The position numbers and the translations under genes are program-made. A DNA stretch of 64,000 nucleotides from Alnus glutinosa (taxonomy: Eukaryota > Streptophyta > Magnoliopsida > Fagales > Betulaceae): the NCBI RefSeq assembly GCF_958979055.1, contig NC_084894.1:28343616-28407615 (forward strand), written 5' to 3'. The notes beneath the pieces are model-generated. The model was not told the origin of the DNA. It saw only the letters and a list, made by a program, of their open reading frames with translations, and did not search any database. The stretch's first letter is position 1. Each line of letters opens with the position of its first letter. Positions 23,628 to 36,093 of the stretch are shown piece after piece.

Positions 23628-24248
23628 TTTAGATTATTGACCATTCGGTATGGGTGAATAATAATCCAGTACGATGTGAATAGTAACTAGACATGGTGTT
23701 CAGACATCCGATATGGTGTACAGGACTAGGATTAGGTGTACAGTATTGAAGCCTAATCTGGCTTCTGACTTGATTTGACTTCACTAAATATTTAAATTAA
23801 TATATGCTAGAAATCTTAATAAATGTTGGAGATCTTATTTACTGAACCCCCCATACTTGTCAAGGCAAATGCACTTTGTATTGCGTGTCTCAGTGACATT
23901 CTCGGCACAACCGTCCGCTAGTACCAAGCCTCCAATTATCTCAACGATCAGCAATACGCTCCTGTGAGAGTGATTGGTTCACTTTTCGAGTGTGACCACA
24001 CATATCCGAATTGTGTGCAACCGGCCGGTTCACTCCAAACCCCCGATAGATCCGATCAGGTTTAGCTTAACATGGGCCCATTTGGACTTAGGAAATGATA
24101 ATTTCCCAACATCTCTAATTTTGTATCATGTAATGGTGGATGGTTTCAAACACTGGCCGCCCTACCTGCTGATTACTTTCTATTTTTTCTCACTTTTTTC
24201 TCTTCCGTTAATTCCAAAGGGTAGATGGTTGCTGATTATTGTAAAAAC

Positions 24249-24288
<40 letters not shown>

Positions 24289-24304
24289 TTGTGTGTGTGT
24301 GTGA
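24249..24304. repeat. (AT)n(GT)n compound microsatellite
   Basis: About seven AT units are followed by some 19 GT units with one interruption. It lies in intergenic DNA. Confidence 0.95.
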
Positions 24305-25215
24305 ATATTTTAAAATGGTGGGGTTTCTTTGATGTGAAAATGCAATTGATTGCCTCCTAGACTCCTAAAATGGGGTTAGTTGATTTTTTGGTGGGTGTGG
24401 GCCAGTGATTGAGTGTTCTTTTTATCAATTCAATAATTGAAAGCACTTATCATGAATGTACCATTTGATGGATTAATATCCTTTATAGTTTAAAGTTAAA
24501 TATTATTTTTATTAAATTTAACTATATATGTATTTTTAAATGACGTAATAATATACTTATTATCTAATAACATATATACCATTTGAAATATTTATATATA
24601 GACCTCGTCCTTTCACTTGAATTAAATACAGTCCTTATCCCCAATTCACATGACCTATTCTTACAATTTGATGTAGATCTGCCTAAATACAGGTAAACTA
24701 GCCATCAAGCTGAGTTGTAAAGGATTGACCATATCAGCACAACCACCTTTATATTGTTACGCTTTAAACCCATTTAATAAAATAGACAACTATGGCTACC
24801 CTGTACCAATACAAAGTGACAGCACAATTTTGTCTTTTTTTGGACCAGTATCATTGTTGTGGTTATTATTATTCCTTAGCAACAAAGGTAGGTCAAATCG
24901 AGTGAACAAGCACCACATATTTGAAATCAAACCATATTATTTCAAAAATCAGGACCCCGCGCTCGCTTCCATATCTTTTCAGTTGGAACTAAATTTGTTG
25001 AAATCAATTGGGACGTGTTCATAATAAAACACCAACAAAAAAAAAAAAAAAAAAACCCGTATCCCAATCTTAACAAGTTTAAAACCAATTGCAAGATTAA
25101 TCCAAAACTGAAATCACTTTTGTGTGGAATCACTCTCGGTCGACATCATAAAAACAAAAAACAAAAATGCATTTCCATATTACACCTTTCTCAACTATTG
25201 TTTAGATAAACAAAT

Positions 25216-25901
25216 GAAAAATGTTATATATACCAAAAATTTTACAAAAAAAAAGCTTATAAATTGACGTCGAGCCTTATATGAGACTCCACGTCAGTTT
25301 GATGGTCAAATATTTTTAAACCAATAGACAAAAATGCACTGCCCTTCCTTGTTGAACCCAACCACGACCACCGGTTTCCTGATCCACACCGACTCACCAA
25401 CCCACGCCGGTGTGCGTGAATTTTTGGCCGGAAACCCTCGCACACCGGCGTGAGTTTGAGAGATTCGGCCGGATCTCTCAAAAAGAATCCACCCTGCAAC
25501 GAAAAAAGAGAGAGAGAAACTAGAGACCGGCCAGATTATATGTCGCAGTCACATCCTGACCCACCAACCTACGCCGGTGTGCGTGGATTTTCGGCCGGAA
25601 ACCCACGCACACTAGCGTGGGTTTGAGAGATCCGGCCAAATTTCTCGAAAAGAATCCCACTTGAATCTCTCAAAAAGAATCCCGAGATCGACCAGATTCC
25701 ATGTTGCCGTCTCTGTCGGAGGGTTGCCGATCGTCGGGGGGTCGAGGTCGTGGCTGAATGACCGACCGAAGTGCTGTCAAGAGTTTTTCAACGTTGTTGG
25801 GTCGAGGTAGATCGACAGAATCAGCATTTCTTGGGCGGTAGAATGCCACGTCATTTTGTAAAGATCTCTTTGTAAAAATTTTGGTATATGTAGCATTTCT
25901 C
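25216..25901. mobile_element. Mutator-like TIR element B (non-autonomous)
   Basis: A perfect 9-base target duplication, TAAACAAAT, lies at 25207-25215 and 25902-25910. The ends are GAAAAATGTTATATATACCA and, inverted, GAGAAATGCTACATATACCA. As in the element at 9077, the left arm contains a nested hairpin (TGACGTCGAG...CTCCACGTCA) followed by a block containing ATAGACAAAAAT and TGTTGAACCCA. The interior holds a direct duplication of roughly 190 bases (from about 25375 and 25553), each copy with ACGCCGGTGTGCGTG and GGCCGGAAACCC. No transposase is encoded. Confidence 0.85.
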
Positions 25902-25910
25902 TAAACAAAT

Positions 25911-26531
25911 TGAAAAGTTGATGAACACTATCATATCAGTCCAATAAAATAAAATTAAAAAATGTGTAATATTTACCATGTACAATAATTTAGAATACTT
26001 GTGATTAGTGCAATTAAATCTTCATTCTTTTGGTTTTACATATGTACACAATTAAGATATACAAAACAAGACTACAAGGCCTCTCAGTAGGACTCCTTTC
26101 CATACAAAATTACCCTGCAACTCAATGAACAAAACCAGGGATTTACTACGGAAATTCCCGCCACCCTTGGCCGTCTTTATTTCATATACATATACACATA
26201 TACAAACACAAACGCCACATAGACCATAATTGTAATAACAAAGAACACCCAAATTCTAACCTTTTTTTTTTTTTTTTTTTTTTAATATAATTATCCAATC
26301 TAATATATTAAATTAAACTCGGCCTTAAGAGCAAGTGATTCTAACGCAGATTTAATTTGTAAATGCATTTTATATATTTCGTAATCGAAATTAACAAATG
26401 CATATGCATGTTTAAGAATCACATACTCTAATAATTACAGAGTCAATTTAATAAAATAGACTGAAGAATTACTTCTTCTTTTTTTTTCTTTTTTTTTTTT
26501 AATAATTTGTAGTTTTGAAAACTGGGATGCA
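25911..26531. other. 3' flank of the CIPK11/14-type gene
   Basis: AT-rich DNA with T runs at 26262-26283 and 26470-26501. The part next to 26531 is probably the kinase 3' untranslated region. No other gene is seen. Confidence 0.4.
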
Positions 26532-27845
26532 TCAAGACGTCTGGGGGACCTGCTGGGAAGAAGTTCCCGGTTGAGCCCTTAGCCCACCGACCAGACGAGG
26601 CCTAAGCTTGTTGTTCCACATGTCTTTGTAGGGCCCAACGTCCCCACCTCTCTTTTTAGCCTCCACCACCACTAGATCGTCCGTTAACCGGTAAACCTCC
26701 ACCCCTATTGCCAAATTACCATCCTGCCCTTCCAGCTCCACACCCCATTCCTTCTTCCTCCTCACTCTCAAGTTGTTCTCATCAGCTTTAGCGAATTCCT
26801 CCACTTCCTCGACGACTTTCTCGGGCGACTCGGCCAATACGAGTCGCATTCCGTCGGTCACCGAGTTGTCTGAGTCAACGAACAAACCGGAGAGGTCCAA
26901 ACCGGAGGAGAAGGATATGAGATCGAAAGCATTGAGGTCTTTAAACTTGGGCTCCTCTTCTTTCTCCACTTCTTCGTAGTAAGTCACCTCCTTGTACCCC
27001 TTCTTGAACCATGGGTCACTCAGGATCTCGTTGACGGTGATCCTCTTCTCCGGGTCGGTGGCCAGAACCCGAGACAAAAACCGTTTGAGATCCGGAGAGA
27101 ACCACTTGGGGCACCGATACTCTCCCTTGTAAATCTTCTTGTACATGGCCATCAAATTCGGGTCGTTGAACGGCAAGTAACCGGCGTTCAACACGTACAA
27201 AACCACGCCGCACGACCAGACATCCACCTTTGAGCCGTCGTAGCCTTTCTTGGTCAGAATCTCCGGCGCAACGTAGGCCGGCGTGCCGCACAGAGTGTGC
27301 AGCAGCCCGTCGTGCCGGACCTGGCCCCTGACAGCGCTGAGGCCGAAATCCGAGACCTTGAGATTCCCATTTTCGTCGACGAGGAGGTTCTCGGGCTTGA
27401 GGTCACGATGGAAGACCCCGCGGGAGTGGCAGTATCCGACGGCGGAGATGAGCTGCTGGAAGTACCGGCGGCTGAGATCTTCCGTGAAGCGAGCCTTGGC
27501 GACCTTGGCGAAGAGCTCGCCGCCCTTGACTAATTCCATGACGAAGTAGATCTTCGTCTTAGAGGCGAGGACCTCGTGGAGCTTCACGATGTGGGGGTGG
27601 TTGAGCCTCCGCATGATGGAAATCTCGCGCTTGATGTTCGACATCAAGCTGCTCGTGGCTGAGATCTTCTTCTTGCTGATGACCTTAATCGCCACGCTCT
27701 GCCCCGTGCTGACATTGCGCGCGTGGTAGACCTTGGCAAAGGCCCCGCATCCGAGGAGCCTGCCCACCTCGTACTTTCCTAACAAGGCGTTGTTGTTGCC
27801 GATACCGTTGCCGTTCTGGTCGGGAACATTTTGGATCTCTGGCAT
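26532..27845 (-). CDS. CIPK11-like: CBL-interacting protein kinase, CIPK11/14-type (SnRK3)
   Basis: An intronless 437-residue SnRK3 kinase. The frame is open further upstream, but ATG 27845 gives MPEIQ, matching the MPEIE start I recall for CIPK11. Kinase domain about 25-281: GCGAFAKV (32-39), K54, HRD (146-148), DFG (166-168), APE (193-195). The activation loop ([13 protein letters not shown]) looks complete. The NAF motif is at 305-307 ([20 protein letters not shown]) and a PPI-type region rich in Glu, Lys and Val follows. This clade is known to regulate plasma-membrane proton pumps and ion transport through CBL2 or CBL3. That is family knowledge, not shown here. The coding region is much more GC-rich than the CIPK2-type gene at 3080 and than its own flanks, so the two are members of different subclades and not a recent tandem pair. 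CIPK14 or CIPK7 remain possible. Confidence 0.92.
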   Translation of the reverse strand: MPEIQNVPDQNGNGIGNNNALLGKYEVGRLLGCGAFAKVYHARNVSTGQSVAIKVISKKKISATSSLMSNIKREISIMRRLNHPHIVKLHEVLASKTKIYFVMELVKGGELFAKVAKARFTEDLSRRYFQQLISAVGYCHSRGVFHRDLKPENLLVDENGNLKVSDFGLSAVRGQVRHDGLLHTLCGTPAYVAPEILTKKGYDGSKVDVWSCGVVLYVLNAGYLPFNDPNLMAMYKKIYKGEYRCPKWFSPDLKRFLSRVLATDPEKRITVNEILSDPWFKKGYKEVTYYEEVEKEEEPKFKDLNAFDLISFSSGLDLSGLFVDSDNSVTDGMRLVLAESPEKVVEEVEEFAKADENNLRVRRKKEWGVELEGQDGNLAIGVEVYRLTDDLVVVEAKKRGGDVGPYKDMWNNKLRPRLVGGLRAQPGTSSQQVPQTS

Positions 27846-29800
27846 GATAGAGCGATGCCAGAGATCGAAACTAGGTTCGATCAGAAGTAATTGAAGGCTG
27901 AAGGCACCGAGAATTAAACGCTCTTCGTGATGATCGAGCGAGTGAAAGAAAAAAGAAAAAACAAACAGAAGGCTTGGAAGTTGGAACAACTTAGGACGAG
28001 GGTTTTGAGAGAATAATAATATCTTTGCTTCGCTTCTTGTTGTTGAAGTTGTTTTGGTCGTCGTAGAGGTAGAAGGTTATAGAAACGTAAAGGTTGAAAC
28101 GCGGGTTTCTCGGTGGAAGTTTCGAGTGGCTTGTCTGTCTGTCTTAACTTAAATAAAAGGGCATCTATTCTCAAACCGCGGAGGAGAATAAAACTGTACA
28201 AAGTCGTGCCTGCTTTTATTTTATTGGTCGTTTCTTTTTTTTCTTTTTTTTTTTATTCTTCCCAAAAATAAGGGAAAGGAGGTGGTTCCTCGACGTGGCA
28301 GATTATAAGTGGAAAACAAAGTCGACGACAGGCTGTGGAATGAGAGTTTAGTCTTGATAGTTATCCACGTACGTGTTGTCATACTGCAAACGACGGTGCC
28401 GTCCGCAGTTCTTCGCTGACCTCACTGTACGTCGTGCGCGGGCTGGCTGCCCGAAGAAGTTGCCTTCAATTTGTAGTTCAAAAAGTTGAACGTTGAAGAT
28501 CTAAAATAAAGTAAAGTTGGGTAAAGGGTTAAAGTTAAAGGAGCCCAACGGGAAATTAACTGGTAGGTGAACGGTGCTAATTACAGTTAGGTGCATGTGA
28601 ACTGGCCATGGTATAACTGTACTTGGATTAATCAGGACAGATTCATTACACTTTAGATTAGATTAATATATTTAAGTGATTCTTGTGAATTTGTACATCA
28701 GGACATGGCATCGTTTTAGGAAAAGAATGATTTGTAATCAATTAATGTTAGAATTAAATTTAGTGCTTAGGTTTTTATGCCATTTTAATTTAGTACTAAG
28801 TTTTCAATTTCAACAATTAGCTACATCATTAAGGTTTCCTTTGATTTTAAAAAGGTCTTTCCGTCAGCTTATCATCTAATTAATTAACGGTATGTCATTC
28901 AAACATACTGATGTTTGTTCTTTGTATTTTTTAGGTTATTGTCTCCTTGTTTTTATGTGATTTGATACAATTGATGAGACTTTAGTAGTCGGCATTTGTT
29001 CCTTGTCGACGGAACTCATCCGATTCTCAACGTTACGTCTCCCTCAACAACAACTTCACAATAGTTGTTACCTTTATCTCTCGGAACTACTTATTGAGTC
29101 CTTTTGTCATATGTTACCATCTTGTGCAGCCCTTAAAAAGATTAGAATCGTTAAAGGTCTATCTATAATCTTTAATGGATCTATTGCTTCTTCTTTTTTT
29201 TTTTTCTTTTTTTTTTTTTTCTTTTTTTTTTTTAAGTACATCAGAACTATTACAATGAAAATTAAAAAGAACAAAAATAGGAGGGCTTGGGCAACCCAAA
29301 TTTAAAACTAAGAATAAAAGTACGCGGGGGCAATGCTTTCGAAGATGCGGGCCCTTTGACTCGAGGCACTGATGCCCTTTGGATCTATTGCTTATTATTT
29401 GATTCTATTTTAGTATTAACTTTTTCGTTTGGGCTCTATTGTTGGAATGCCCATCTTTTTATAGTTGTTCGATGTTTTGTAATTTTTTATTCTCTGATTT
29501 AATAGGAATAAAATAAAATAAAATAACTCACTAATAATAATAATAATTATTATTTTTATTATAATTAAAAGTCAAATGTTGATAGGGCGGGAGAAATAAT
29601 ATAGTTAATTGGTCTAAGCAAAAAAAGCCCCATATGACTGACCGGACCGTTAGGTTTGAAACTTAAGTTTGCCAAAGGAGTTGGACTATCTGTTACCGGG
29701 GTTTACCAGTAGATTGGAATTAACTAGATCTGCGCTGCTCGTCATCGTTCCATTGGCAATGGCGCCGGCTTAATCTGTCGGATACTTCTTTGTGGATTTG
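27846..29800. promoter_or_regulatory. Upstream region of the CIPK11/14-type gene
   Basis: The leader lies just above 27845. About 0.4-0.5 kb upstream there are ACGT-core motifs: GACGTGGCAG near 28293 and CCACGTACGTG near 28364 (a small palindrome). These resemble ABRE/G-box sites for bZIP factors, which would fit stress regulation, but this is only motif reading. Beyond 28600 the DNA is AT-rich with poly(T) tracts (29192-29233) and no recognised gene. Confidence 0.4.
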
Positions 29801-29804
29801 AATT

Positions 29805-30380
29805 TTATTTTTTTATTGTTATTTTTTATAGATACGTTTAAAAAGAAGGAACAAAACAACAAAACAAACCAAATGCCAAAAGGCACAGGTTGAAAACTAC
29901 AACAATCAAAGATCTAAAGCAAGAGCAACGGTGCTCGGTTGATCGTTGCCACTGACAAGAGGAACATGAGAAGTATAGATAAAGGATGGGGAGGAAATGT
30001 TGTTGGAACTAAATTTAGCTACACCCAAAATACTATATAATGACACTAAAGTTTACATTTTTATTGACTTTTCGCGTTGATCATGTTGAATCAGAAGGAA
30101 TAGAGTCTAATGTATTGTGAATAATGTCAGTGATACACCAATCTTAAACAATTGTTGGCTGTTGAAGAGCAAGGATAATTGCTTGAGAGTCGCCTTCAAG
30201 GATAAAACAGTTGAGGCAAAGTGAGGAAGCTAGAGAAATAGCGAGTTGTACAGCTAACGTTGGGAAATCATATTGATCAATTGATCACCCCTATGGTTTC
30301 TACATATAGTTGCTTGGCTTGAGAATTGAAAGAGTCTTGAATAGCTGTATTAAAATTGATCTTGTGCTAATTAGTGGGTA
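29805..30380 (-). mobile_element. LINE 3' fragment, RNase H-like domain
   Basis: On the minus strand, around 30350-30140, the translation reads AVQLAISLASSLCLNCFILE then GDSQAIILALQQP, the heart of the RVT_3 (RNase H-like) domain at the C-terminus of plant LINE proteins. An A-rich end lies near 29800-29830 on this strand. Only the last part of the element is present and no target duplication was found. Confidence 0.65.
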
Positions 30381-30489
30381 GGTTTGAATGTATTTACTAT
30401 ACAGCAAGAGAGTAATGTTTTTTTAACTCAAAGTGTAAACATTTTGTACACAAATGCAAATAAATTTTATTTATTATTATTTTTTTAAG

Positions 30490-30953
30490 GGATAACTTCA
30501 CAAAATGGTATCGAATTATACCTCGTTTTAAGATAATGATATTAAACTAGCAAATGTTTCAAAATGAGATATTCACGTTTTCAAACGTCTCACTTAAAGG
30601 TACTCCGTCAGGATTTGCTGCATGTTAAATCCTAACAGAGTACTCAAAATACCCATTTTTTTTTAGGGAAAAAAATGCTAGGATTTAGGTGTTGGTTAGA
30701 ATTTAACAAAATCTGCAAACATACATATGCCTGAATCTTTGAAAATTTTTATAATTTTTTTTAAAAAAGAAAAAAGAAAAAAAGAAACACAATGGTATTT
30801 TAGAAATTTTGACAGGATTTAACAGCAAATCTTAACGGAGTACCCTTAAGTAAGACGTTTGGAAATGTTGATATCCCAGTTTGAAACGTTTGCTAGTTCA
30901 ATACACTTATCTTAAAACAATGTATAATTCGATACCATTTTGTGAAATTATTA
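30490..30953. mobile_element. Long-armed inverted-repeat element (MITE)
   Basis: The left arm starts ATAACTTCACAAAATGGTAT and runs about 130 bases to a CTCCGTCAGGATTTGCTG block. The right arm, read inverted, starts AATAATTTCACAAAATGGTA and runs to CTCCGTTAAGATTTGCTG. The centre is about 200 bases and AT-rich. No transposase is present. The right arm is also the left boundary of the tandem duplication that follows. Confidence 0.8.
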
Positions 30954-33900
30954 ATTTTTTTTTAATTTGCTGGACACACTTTATGTACAAAGTGTATACA
31001 CTTTGTGTGCAATAAATATTACTAAACGTAAGAACCTACCAGCAAACCAAGCAAGTATGATGAATATTTCTTGGAATATTTGTGAATAAGATTTTGGGGA
31101 CGCATTTGAAAAAATAGATAAAAAATAATAATAATTTTTTGGTTAGAGACTTAATTGTTAGTGCAGTTGAATAGATGGTATGGATGTTTTGTTACAAGGA
31201 ATTACGTTTACCAAAAAAATAAAAAACTTAATTATAGTGTGGTGGAGACGGGAGAGAGACTCTTTAGTCAAGCTTACGTTTGTTAAAATTTTTGTTTTAA
31301 ATATATTAACAAACAATTCAAAGTATAGAACACCGATAATTTTCAAAATATAAAATATATTTTCACATTTATGTCAGCATCAAAATATTTTTTTAAACCA
31401 AAAATAAAAAAAATGCCACCTCAAAATAGATTAACAAATATACCCATAAGATTCATAAGAAACATAAGAGAATTGCCTTTCACGTGTGGTTAAGATATGA
31501 GTAAAAACCTACCGTTCACCCGTCCTTTTTAAGCTACCATTCAAAGAAGTTAATTTTCACGGATGGAAACCAGCTACAAGTCAATATCAAAATCCCCATA
31601 AAGACAAAAAATAAATAAATAAAATCAATGATTTTGTCTCATGAGTTTCTGATATTTTTAAATTTCTTTCTTTTTTGATAAGTTTGAAATAGATGAAAAA
31701 CTTTCAAATTTAAATGCTTGGCAAACATTAAGGTACATAGTAGCGTACGAAAAGGAGCCAAAAATGTTCAGAGCCTCATCTTTTAGTTAATATTTGTCTG
31801 ATGGTGGTTTGTAGGTTTTTTTTTTTTTTTTTGAGGACGTGGTTTGCTTGTAGGTATTCTTTTTATTAAAAAAAAAAAATATAGACAGGTGACCAGACAT
31901 GACTTCGACCTTTACCAGGACGAGATTGTAATTAGCATATATTTGATGGGATTTGATTCTTGTACTACACCATCACAACAACTCCTCGCATGAGGGTGGG
32001 CTTCAGTATGTAGGACCCACCTTCATGTGAGTGATTGCTGTGCAGTTGTTGTATTGGTGTTGTAAATCTAACATTTTTCATATTTGATAAGACCTCAATA
32101 AGAAGGGCCTACACGGGTTGCTTGTAGGTATTTGGTCATTCTCTCTATCGTTTTTGTGATGTTTCACATTGTCTGGGCATGTGAATAAGTATGTGTTTAT
32201 ATGTGTATTTGCACAATTTTTAACACAACGTGTTTTAAAGTTGTGACGACGATGAACTTATTAAAATTTTACAGTTAAGCGTGTTTATGTAAGAGTAGTA
32301 TCAAAATGGGCGACCTCTTGAAAAGTCTGATTCAAATGGTTTAAAAGCAGCTAATATTATGTGGTTAAGAGTGAGCCGTTACAATTTTTGTCTTCCAAGT
32401 AAAAAGAAGAAAAGTTCAAAAGCTCAAGACTAAAGCACTAGTGAAATCACTGGTCACATCCCACATGCATATCATTTCCCCTCAATTTGTCTTGTTTTGG
32501 TGATGATATCAACTTCCTCTTCTTTTTTTTCTTTTTTCTTTTTTTTGTGGAGGAAATTCGAAACTCCGACTGTCTCATCCACCCCCAACTTTCTGTTCTT
32601 TATTTCAATTCAAACCCAAATCACTAATAATTTGTTGTTCAAATTATTAATTAATAATTCAAATGATAAATATAAACTAGTCTTTATATATATATATATG
32701 AACAAGCAAACCATTCAAATTACACCGGAACAAATGAACCCATAAAAATTATTTTTCGTTTAGCATTTAAATTGACAGCAATTCGAATATCAAAATTGAT
32801 AAGATTGTCCTCCTCTCAATTCTCATGTATTCGGTTGGACAGATTGAAAGGTCCGTCCTATGGTGGTGGACATTGCCATGTGGACAAGATATATGTGGTC
32901 CTTGCAGCTTCAAGTGATGCCAACCACGAGGGACAAATTATATATATATGTGGACCGCCTTTTTTTCACTTTTTTTCAGATTGTGGACCTTCGGCTTCAA
33001 GAACACAGTCTCACTAATGATGATATGAGGGGCTGATGATCAAAGAAATGATCACCATGGGATACCGTCCATTAATTTGCTAGCCTTTTTAACCAATTAA
33101 CCCTAAACGACCATACTTTAATGACTTGAAAATCTACAAATTTTTAAAAAAGTTTTTTTTTTTTTTTTAATAAGGAAATAACCTTCGTTATGATACGAGA
33201 TCTAAATAGCCAAAAGCTGTAATTAAGAGTACAAAAAAAGACTTCTAAAAATAAAGAACATGACTAATTCCTACTTGGAGGACAGTTGCATTAGAGGAAG
33301 GATATAAACAAACACATATTTTATAATAAGTTCTACTATGAGAAGATAAGAGAGCAAGATCTGATCTAAAAACTAAATCTAAAGTCTACCATGGCAGGCT
33401 GCAGAAATTAAACAACAGAACACAATCTAAATAAACCAAAAACATAAACTAAATATTATAACATTAGCTGGCATAGAGCGTAGGGAGTCGCCGGTATATC
33501 TGCATAAGGCTTCTTCTAAACGAAAAAAAAAATAAAATAAAAAATAAATAAAAAATAAAAAATAACTTGCTCTAGAATATGTTTATCCGCGTATTGGAAT
33601 AAAACCCCACCAAAACATGCTCAAGAATAAGCCTATTCCCATGCTGAAATAGAAGTAACCTAATTGTGTACCCAAACATTAGTCTTCTTCTTAATCAAAA
33701 CGCTGCCGACGCATTGGAAAAGAAATATCTCAGGTTGTGCAATTCATCACCATTCCTTCCTCCTCAAACGTTGCTGACAACCCTTGAAACGGCACAGAAA
33801 GTGCAGATCCGAGAGAGAAAACCCATCTACATCCTCCGCACTCCCCGCACCAATTCGAGCCTTGCCAGAAACAGAAAACCAATCTTTCTTCCTAACTTTG

Positions 33901-34270
33901 AACATCCCAACCATAGAGCGAAATCCATCAACTCCAAATTCTCAAAAGGATTAAAGGAAAAACACAGCTAGGGTTTTCTATCCAGAGAGCAAAGATTTTG
34001 TTTAGTACAAACTTTAAAAAAAAGTTAAACAACTCCAATCCACCTAAATAATTCAATCGTTCAAGTTTCAACATTACATTTTATTTTTACATTAAAAAAA
34101 TAAGTGGAAATCAATTATATATTTTGTAAATAAAATTATAAAAGGTTTTGAGAAGTGCAAAATATTCCTTTTCATATTGAACAAATATTTAGAAAAGAAA
34201 TACTTATATGTACATGTTCCTTGCAATATTCCTTCTTCTTTTTTTTTGTTCCTTTTCTTTTATTTTTTTG

Positions 34271-34324
34271 ATAAATCCGTTTAATAATACTTGTGCTAGC
34301 ACAAGTATTATTAAACGGATTTAT
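34271..34324. repeat. 54-bp perfect palindrome
   Basis: The left arm begins ATAAATCCGTTTAATAATAC and the two 27-base arms meet at GCTAGC with no mismatch or spacer. In the second duplication unit (40051-40078) only the left arm remains, with one difference, and joins directly to the sequence that lies beyond the palindrome here. The three bases GCT occur at both deletion edges. Confidence 0.9.
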
Positions 34325-35268
34325 ATTTGGCGCGCTCCAAAGTAAAACACATGCCTAAAGCATATTTTCATCTCATATCAACTCATTGCAAAAAAAAAAT
34401 ATAAATAAATAAAAAATAAAAAAAGGAAAAAGAACTTTGAGATCTTATCAAACTTCCCAATCAAAGTTAACTACAATTTTTATTTTTAATTTTACAAAAT
34501 AAAAATTGCTTCTGAAACTCGCCTATTCGAGTAGCGGCAGGTTATCTGAAACCAGCTTAGATATGTAAATCCCATAAAAGCTCTTTTATATTTATTGTTT
34601 AAATTGCTAACAGTATAAGAACATTTTCAGCAAGAATAACCAAAATAACTACTGAAAAAGTACAAATTTATATTTTAACTACTCATTTTTCTATACACAG
34701 TCTAACTGATTATTTATTTACGTACTCTAGTACTTTCTATTTTCTTTAAATATTATTTCGTGTGATAAATGATGTAAAAGAAAGAGGGAAAGAGTGTGCG
34801 GAAGATGGAAAATGAGAGAGAAAATAATAAAAAAACTATTTGTAGTGTGAATAGTAAATAGGCAAAAAAACTAATTTACTATTCACACTACAATGAAAAA
34901 TTATATTCTGCATATTCTACTAGAGAAGAAAAATAGCTCATAATAGTCCAATTTGACTATTCTTTGCTTTTTCTTTTATCAGTTATCAGTTATATCTAAC
35001 TCGTAAAAAAGTAATTTATGATAACCTCATTCAATCTGCAATTGCTCTTGCTGATCAGGTCAAAAGATGATCTCTTGAACACTTGAATGTTGTTAGAAAC
35101 TGTAATAAACATGCCAGAATATTATAACATAATCAAAACAATAATTTGTGTGGACATGTCAAAAAAAAAAAAATCAAAACAATAATTTCAGAGTTCAAGA
35201 ATACCCCTATAGAAGCTATTGAATCAGGTGTATTGTAAAATAATCAAACAATATAATTAAGCAGAAAT

Positions 35269-35271
<3 letters not shown>

Positions 35272-35307
<36 letters not shown>
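35272..35307. repeat. (TA)n microsatellite at end of unit 1
   Basis: About 18 TA units follow AAGCAGAAATAACA, the same context as the microsatellites ending at 35626 and 53702. Confidence 0.95.
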
Positions 35308-35630
<323 letters not shown>

Positions 35631-36093
35631 TCATATTTGTTAGTTCAGTACTCTTATCTCAAAACAACATATAATTCGATACTCTTTTGTGAAGTTATCA
35701 TTTTTTTTAATTTGCTGGACACACTTTATGTACGAAGTGTATTCACTTGTGTATAAGAAACATTATTCAATGTAAGAACCTGCCAGCAAACGAGGCAAGC
35801 ATGATGAATATTTCTTGGGAAATTTGTGAATAAGATTTTGGGGATGCATTTGAAAAAATAGATTAAAAAAAAAAAAATCTTTTTGGTTAGCTTTTTATAT
35901 AAAAATGTAGAGACTTCATTGTTAATGCAGTTCAATAGATGGTATGGATATTTTGTTACTAGGAATTACGTTTACCAAAAAAAAAAAAAAAAAACTTAAT
36001 TAGTGTGGTGGAGACAAGAGAGACTCTTTAGTCAAGGTTACGTTTGTTAAAATTTTTGTTTTAAATATATTAACAAACAATTCAAAGTATAAA

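Larger units (their letters stand above)
22154..25206. other. GTPase upstream region and intergenic DNA
   Basis: The interval 22154-23050 probably holds the 5' leader and a leader intron of the GTPase gene. At 23437-23627 a 95-base unit is repeated twice in tandem (units begin AGTGAATAAATGTGATTA). The segment 23830-24110 has a mixed composition reminiscent of an LTR, but I could not find paired ends and do not call it. The rest is AT-rich without a gene. Confidence 0.45.
30885..35307. repeat. Tandem duplication, unit 1 (about 4.4 kb)
   Basis: This unit starts in the right arm of the element at 30490 (TAGTTCAATACACTTATCTT) and ends in a TA microsatellite. Its order of landmarks is repeated at 35632-53702: the AATTTGCTGGACACACTTTA block (30966 and 35709), ACAATTCAAAGTAT (31313 and 36077), GAAATTCGAAACTCCGACTG (32552 and 38147), GTCGCCGG (33487 and 39158) and CACTTGAATGTTGTTAGAAA. 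Copies differ by many substitutions and small indels. No host gene is recognised in it. The frames of about 100 codons near 33670-33970 have no family match. Confidence 0.9.

Noticed and set aside
23830-24110. A possible solo LTR
   Set aside because: Composition is suggestive, but no paired TG...CA ends or target duplication could be found.
26532-27989. A longer CIPK start at 27989
   Set aside because: The extra 48 residues are hydrophobic and leader-like, and the family starts at MPEI, so the ATG at 27845 is preferred.
33666-33971. A 101-codon frame in duplication unit 1
   Set aside because: The matching region of unit 2 does not keep the frame, so selection for a protein is unlikely.
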